This document shows, piece after piece, positions 12,525 to 15,508 of a DNA stretch of 15,508 nt. The stretch covers positions 1 to 15,508 of the forward strand of contig JAUMVL010000015.1 of assembly GCA_030530185.1 (NCBI GenBank). The letters are read 5' to 3'. The stretch's first letter is position 1; each line of letters opens with the position of its first letter. The stretch comes from Clostridia bacterium. Lineage in GTDB: Bacteria; Bacillota; Clostridia; Christensenellales; CAG-138. Below the pieces are notes generated by a model. It had not been told where the DNA came from. It did not search any database and saw nothing but the letters and a program-made list of their open reading frames with translations. The position numbers and the translations under genes are program-made.

Positions 12525-15377
12525 TCAATCCTCCTTTTTCCGATTGGCTGCAATGAGATAGAGTATCGTGGAACCGGCGGCAAGGATGCCGAAGCCGATC
12601 TTCATAACGGTCAGCGCGGTCTGCCACCACGGCGTAATCAGTTCGATGCGCGCATCCTCGGCAATGCCGTTGACGGCGTTCGAGTGGATGAAGTTATAGA
12701 GGATGCGATGGCACGCTTCGCGCGAGGCTTTCAGCAGCACCGGATCGCTTTTGAGACTATCCACGGTCAAGGTCTTATTGACGTACGCCTTGGATGCATC
12801 GTCATAAACGCCGTTGTTCATCATGACGGATACGCCTGCGGCAATCGAGGCGTTGCCGTCGTAAAGACCCGCCGTCGGGGAACCGAGGTCGGTGATCACG
12901 AACGCATCGCTGCCCCATTCGTTGAACAGCACGCCGGTGACGAGGTCGTATTCGGTCGCGGTGGAGATCATACCGATGCGGTTGTAAGAGGTCATGAGCC
13001 CGTTCGCTTCGCCGTAGGTCATCGGGCCTTCAAACGCGCGGATGTAGATCTCTCGAAGCGCCTGTTCGTTCGTCCATGTGCCGATGCCGATGCGGTTCTG
13101 CTCCTGGTCGTTGATCACGAAGTGCTTGACGGTAACGACAAGTCCCTTACCCTTACATTCGCGGACGAACGGAATCAGCAGCTCGGAGGTCAGCACGGGG
13201 TCGGCGCCGATATATTCATTCACGCGGCCGAGATGCGGATTGCGGTGCGTGTTTGCGCCGGGGCCGTAGATGCAGGGCATATCAATATAGAGAGCTTCCT
13301 CCCCCCACATTTCGCCCTCACGCGCGGCAAGCTCCTTGTTGAACGTGGCGCCGAGCACCGGCTCGGAGGGATAGGTAACGCCGGTGAAGTCTGCGGTCAG
13401 CGCGATCGTTTCGCCGGTCAGCGGATCGGAAAGCGTATCACCTTCCTGCACCGGCGTCTTTTCGCCGGTCGCAGGGTCGATCTGCTTGAACTTGTACGCA
13501 CCGCGCATACCGATCGGACCGTCGTTGGACGCGCTTTCGGGGAACGTCAGCGACGGAGCGGCCTTGATCGAATAGTTGCCGTTGGCGACCATGTGGCTGA
13601 GTTCATAGATCGTCAGCCGGTCGAGCATCTTTTCCCAGGCCGGATCGTCATAATCGAGATCGCGCAGGGAAACGACGTTCTCCGCACCGAGCGTGGAGAG
13701 CGCATCGGCCGTTTCGTTCTGCGTCGCAAGGTCCACATACTTGACTTCCGTCGCATCACCGCGCGCGCGGGTGTCGTTGCCGTTTCCGGTATCGTAACGC
13801 TTGGTGTCGTTCAGCACGGAAATCATATCGGCGGATGCGGTCAGCTCTGCAGCCTTCGGGAACGTGCCCTGCCAGTCGGCACGGGTCATGTAGGTGACCG
13901 CGCCGGGAATCCATGTATTGATGTCCGCTTCCGCAAACGAGCGCGTGATCGCTTCGCCGGTGTAAAGGCTCTTGGAATAGGTCTCGGCATCGAGCTTGTC
14001 CTGTTTCCAGGTATAGGTCAAAGCCGCATTGCCGCTGCCCTTGCCCTTGGCGGCAAGGATGTTGTCGATCGCTTCGTGCGCGCCGTTGCCGACCGCGAAG
14101 TAGTAATCGCCTGCATCCATGATGTAGGTCTTTGCGCTGACATAATCGAACGATGCAAGCCACTGGAGATGCACGGTCACATCGAGCGTTTCGCTCGCGC
14201 CGGGCTCGAGCATGTCGGTCTTTGCAAAGCCCATCAGCTGAACGGACGCCTTTTCGACAAGGTTCTGCCGGTCATAATCGGTGTACGGCGACTGGGCGTA
14301 GACCTCGACGACCTCCTTGCCCGCGACGGAGCCGGTATTGGTGACCTTGACGGACACGGTCGCGGTATGCGCGGCGTCGTCAAAGGAAACATTCGTAATC
14401 TCCTTGTCGAATGAGGTGTAGCTCATGCCGAAGCCGAACGGCCACACGACCTCATCGTCATAGTTCCACGCACCGGAATTGCCCTGTCCTAAAACAGAAT
14501 CCTCATAACGTGTCTCGTAATAACGGTAATCGACATAGATGCCCTCGGCGTAGACGACGTAGTTTTTCGCCTGCGACGCCTTGATCTTCGAGCCGTTCGT
14601 ATAGGCGAAGTTGCCGAAGTTCTGCGAGGACGGAATGCTGTCGATGCTCGTCACATAGGTATCGACGAGCTTGCCCGACGGGCTGACCTTGCCGGTGATC
14701 ACGTCCGCGACGCCGAACGCGCCGTGAAGGCCCGCGTTGCCGAGTTTCAAAATCGCGTGGATATCCGGATCGGAGGCGATCTCACCCGCTTCGATCGGAT
14801 GGTCGCCGGAGAGCAGCACGATCACCTTGCCGCCGCTTGCTTTGGCGGCTTCGATGGTTGCGCGGTCGGCATCGCTCAGCGCCAGCGAGCCCTGCGGGGC
14901 GTCGTTGCCTTCGCCGTTCACCCGGCCGAGGATGGCGAGCGCGACGTCGCAGCCGGTGTCCTTGACGGTAAGGCCGTCCGCTTCGAGCGCCTTGGAAACG
15001 CGCGTGGAGGCCGCGAACATGGATGTCGTCATGGCCGCGCCGCCGTTGCTCGTTGTATAGACAAAGCTGTCCTCGCCGAATACGCCGATCGTGCCGGAGG
15101 GCAGCGGCAGCACGCCGTCGTTTTTCAAAAGCACAGTGCCTTCATCGGCAATGTCGCGCAGCAGCTGCGTTTTGGCGTTGTACATCTCCTGCAGATTCGC
15201 ATAATCCGAGGTATAGTACACCGCCGCGCTGTCGCCGCCGACGACCCGGCTCGTAACGATGCCGAGAAAATCGTTGATCCTCGGCGCGAACTGCAGGGCA
15301 AGATTCTGCCCGATCAGTGCGACGACGAGGAAGAAGATCGTGATCAGCGAAAGCGCTTTCCAAAGATTCTTTCTCAT
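12525..15377 (-). CDS. Membrane-anchored GH3 beta-glycosidase with reversed domain order
   Basis: A 950-residue glycoside hydrolase family 3 enzyme, probably a beta-glucosidase or beta-xylosidase. The usual C-terminal half comes first: DEGTVLLKNDGVLPLP at 78-93, the probable acid/base E156 in GRVNGEGND, and WPFGFGMSYTSF at 312-323. A fibronectin-III-like domain follows (about 338-432), then a spacer, then the TIM-barrel half from about 585: NDGP at 618-621, KHFVINDQEQNR at 751-762 and the nucleophile D830 in VITDLG. This swapped order is known from Ruminococcus albus and Butyrivibrio fibrisolvens enzymes. Hydrophobic helices at about 9-30 and 917-943, the latter followed by a basic tail, anchor both ends, leaving the catalytic part outside the cell. 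At the nucleophile, Leu replaces the common Trp. A GGAAGG site precedes the ATG. It is first in a coupled pair with the repeat protein. The exact sugar is uncertain. Confidence 0.92.
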   Translation of the reverse strand: MRKNLWKALSLITIFFLVVALIGQNLALQFAPRINDFLGIVTSRVVGGDSAAVYYTSDYANLQEMYNAKTQLLRDIADEGTVLLKNDGVLPLPSGTIGVFGEDSFVYTTSNGGAAMTTSMFAASTRVSKALEADGLTVKDTGCDVALAILGRVNGEGNDAPQGSLALSDADRATIEAAKASGGKVIVLLSGDHPIEAGEIASDPDIHAILKLGNAGLHGAFGVADVITGKVSPSGKLVDTYVTSIDSIPSSQNFGNFAYTNGSKIKASQAKNYVVYAEGIYVDYRYYETRYEDSVLGQGNSGAWNYDDEVVWPFGFGMSYTSFDKEITNVSFDDAAHTATVSVKVTNTGSVAGKEVVEVYAQSPYTDYDRQNLVEKASVQLMGFAKTDMLEPGASETLDVTVHLQWLASFDYVSAKTYIMDAGDYYFAVGNGAHEAIDNILAAKGKGSGNAALTYTWKQDKLDAETYSKSLYTGEAITRSFAEADINTWIPGAVTYMTRADWQGTFPKAAELTASADMISVLNDTKRYDTGNGNDTRARGDATEVKYVDLATQNETADALSTLGAENVVSLRDLDYDDPAWEKMLDRLTIYELSHMVANGNYSIKAAPSLTFPESASNDGPIGMRGAYKFKQIDPATGEKTPVQEGDTLSDPLTGETIALTADFTGVTYPSEPVLGATFNKELAAREGEMWGEEALYIDMPCIYGPGANTHRNPHLGRVNEYIGADPVLTSELLIPFVRECKGKGLVVTVKHFVINDQEQNRIGIGTWTNEQALREIYIRAFEGPMTYGEANGLMTSYNRIGMISTATEYDLVTGVLFNEWGSDAFVITDLGSPTAGLYDGNASIAAGVSVMMNNGVYDDASKAYVNKTLTVDSLKSDPVLLKASREACHRILYNFIHSNAVNGIAEDARIELITPWWQTALTVMKIGFGILAAGSTILYLIAANRKKED

Positions 15378-15508
15378 TCTGTTCCTTCCTTTCCGTTGTA
15401 GTATTATGTTGTATAAAGCATGGGGTTACGTCTTGATCTCGGATGCTTGTTTGGCGAAAGGAAAAATGTTTTTCCCGCTCTCCGTATCTTTCTTTCATTC
15501 TGTGAAGT
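15378..15508 (-). promoter_or_regulatory. Leader of the GH3 operon, promoter unclear
   Basis: The 131 bases upstream of the GH3 start contain TATACA and CATAAT boxes (about 15400-15415, minus strand) but no convincing -35. A 7+7 palindrome GGAAAAA-TG-TTTTTCC lies at 15460-15475 and could be an operator or a weak hairpin. The promoter may be weak, activator-dependent, or further upstream outside the window. Confidence 0.3.

Noticed and set aside
12684..14414. 576-codon plus-strand open frame
   Set aside because: Antisense to the GH3 gene, which has clear catalytic motifs; the translated product is a low-information shadow.
1..15508. CRISPR array, tRNA/rRNA genes or insertion sequences
   Set aside because: No regularly spaced short repeats, cloverleaf-like genes, terminal inverted repeats or transposase-like proteins were seen on reading both strands.

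Overview
The window looks like a stretch of a Gram-positive Clostridia chromosome, most likely a gut or rumen Firmicute. This rests on purine-rich Shine-Dalgarno sites in front of nearly every gene, several near-consensus sigma-A promoters, a clostridial-type DUF3990/XRE gene pair, and a GH3 glycosidase with the reversed domain order known from rumen clostridia. The species cannot be named from the sequence alone. No rRNA, tRNA, CRISPR array, transposase or integrase is visible.

Layout. (1) 1-328: no convincing gene; a terminator-like hairpin and two smaller hairpins, crossed by one doubtful 89-codon minus-strand reading frame. (2) 329-2633, minus strand: a gene with a C-terminal sigma-region-4-like helix-turn-helix, then a DUF3990 protein and an overlapping XRE regulator. 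The last two look like a toxin-antitoxin pair with its own consensus promoter, and a palindromic operator lies between the -35 and -10. (3) 2634-2809: a divergent regulatory region with a promoter on each strand and a perfect palindrome at the predicted start point of the minus-strand transcript. (4) 2810-8722, plus strand: an EcoEI-like type I restriction-modification operon, hsdR - Mrr-like nuclease - hsdM - hsdS, closed by a terminator. (5) 8968-10225, plus strand: a stand-alone gene with a perfect TTGACA-17-TATAAT promoter, coding for a protein with an N-terminal winged-helix-like region and a C-terminal TIR-like (PF10137-type) domain, followed by a terminator. (6) 10226-10733: about 500 bases of non-coding or micro-ORF sequence rich in inverted repeats, ending in the terminator of the opposing operon. 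(7) 10734-15377, minus strand: a two-gene operon for a membrane-anchored, domain-permuted GH3 beta-glycosidase and a five-helix membrane protein whose extracellular part ends in two near-identical ~100-residue repeats.

How it works together. Regions 2 to 5 form a compact defence island. The restriction-modification system would cut unmodified incoming DNA. The Mrr-like nuclease inside its operon could add cleavage of modified or otherwise altered DNA. The TIR-like protein is a candidate NAD-depleting abortive-infection effector, and the DUF3990/XRE pair is a candidate addiction or abortive module. The sigma-region-4-like protein is divergent from hsdR and may regulate the shared control region. 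The GH3/membrane-protein operon appears to be ordinary chromosome beside the island. The convergent terminators at about 10198-10225 and 10591-10637 mark the border.
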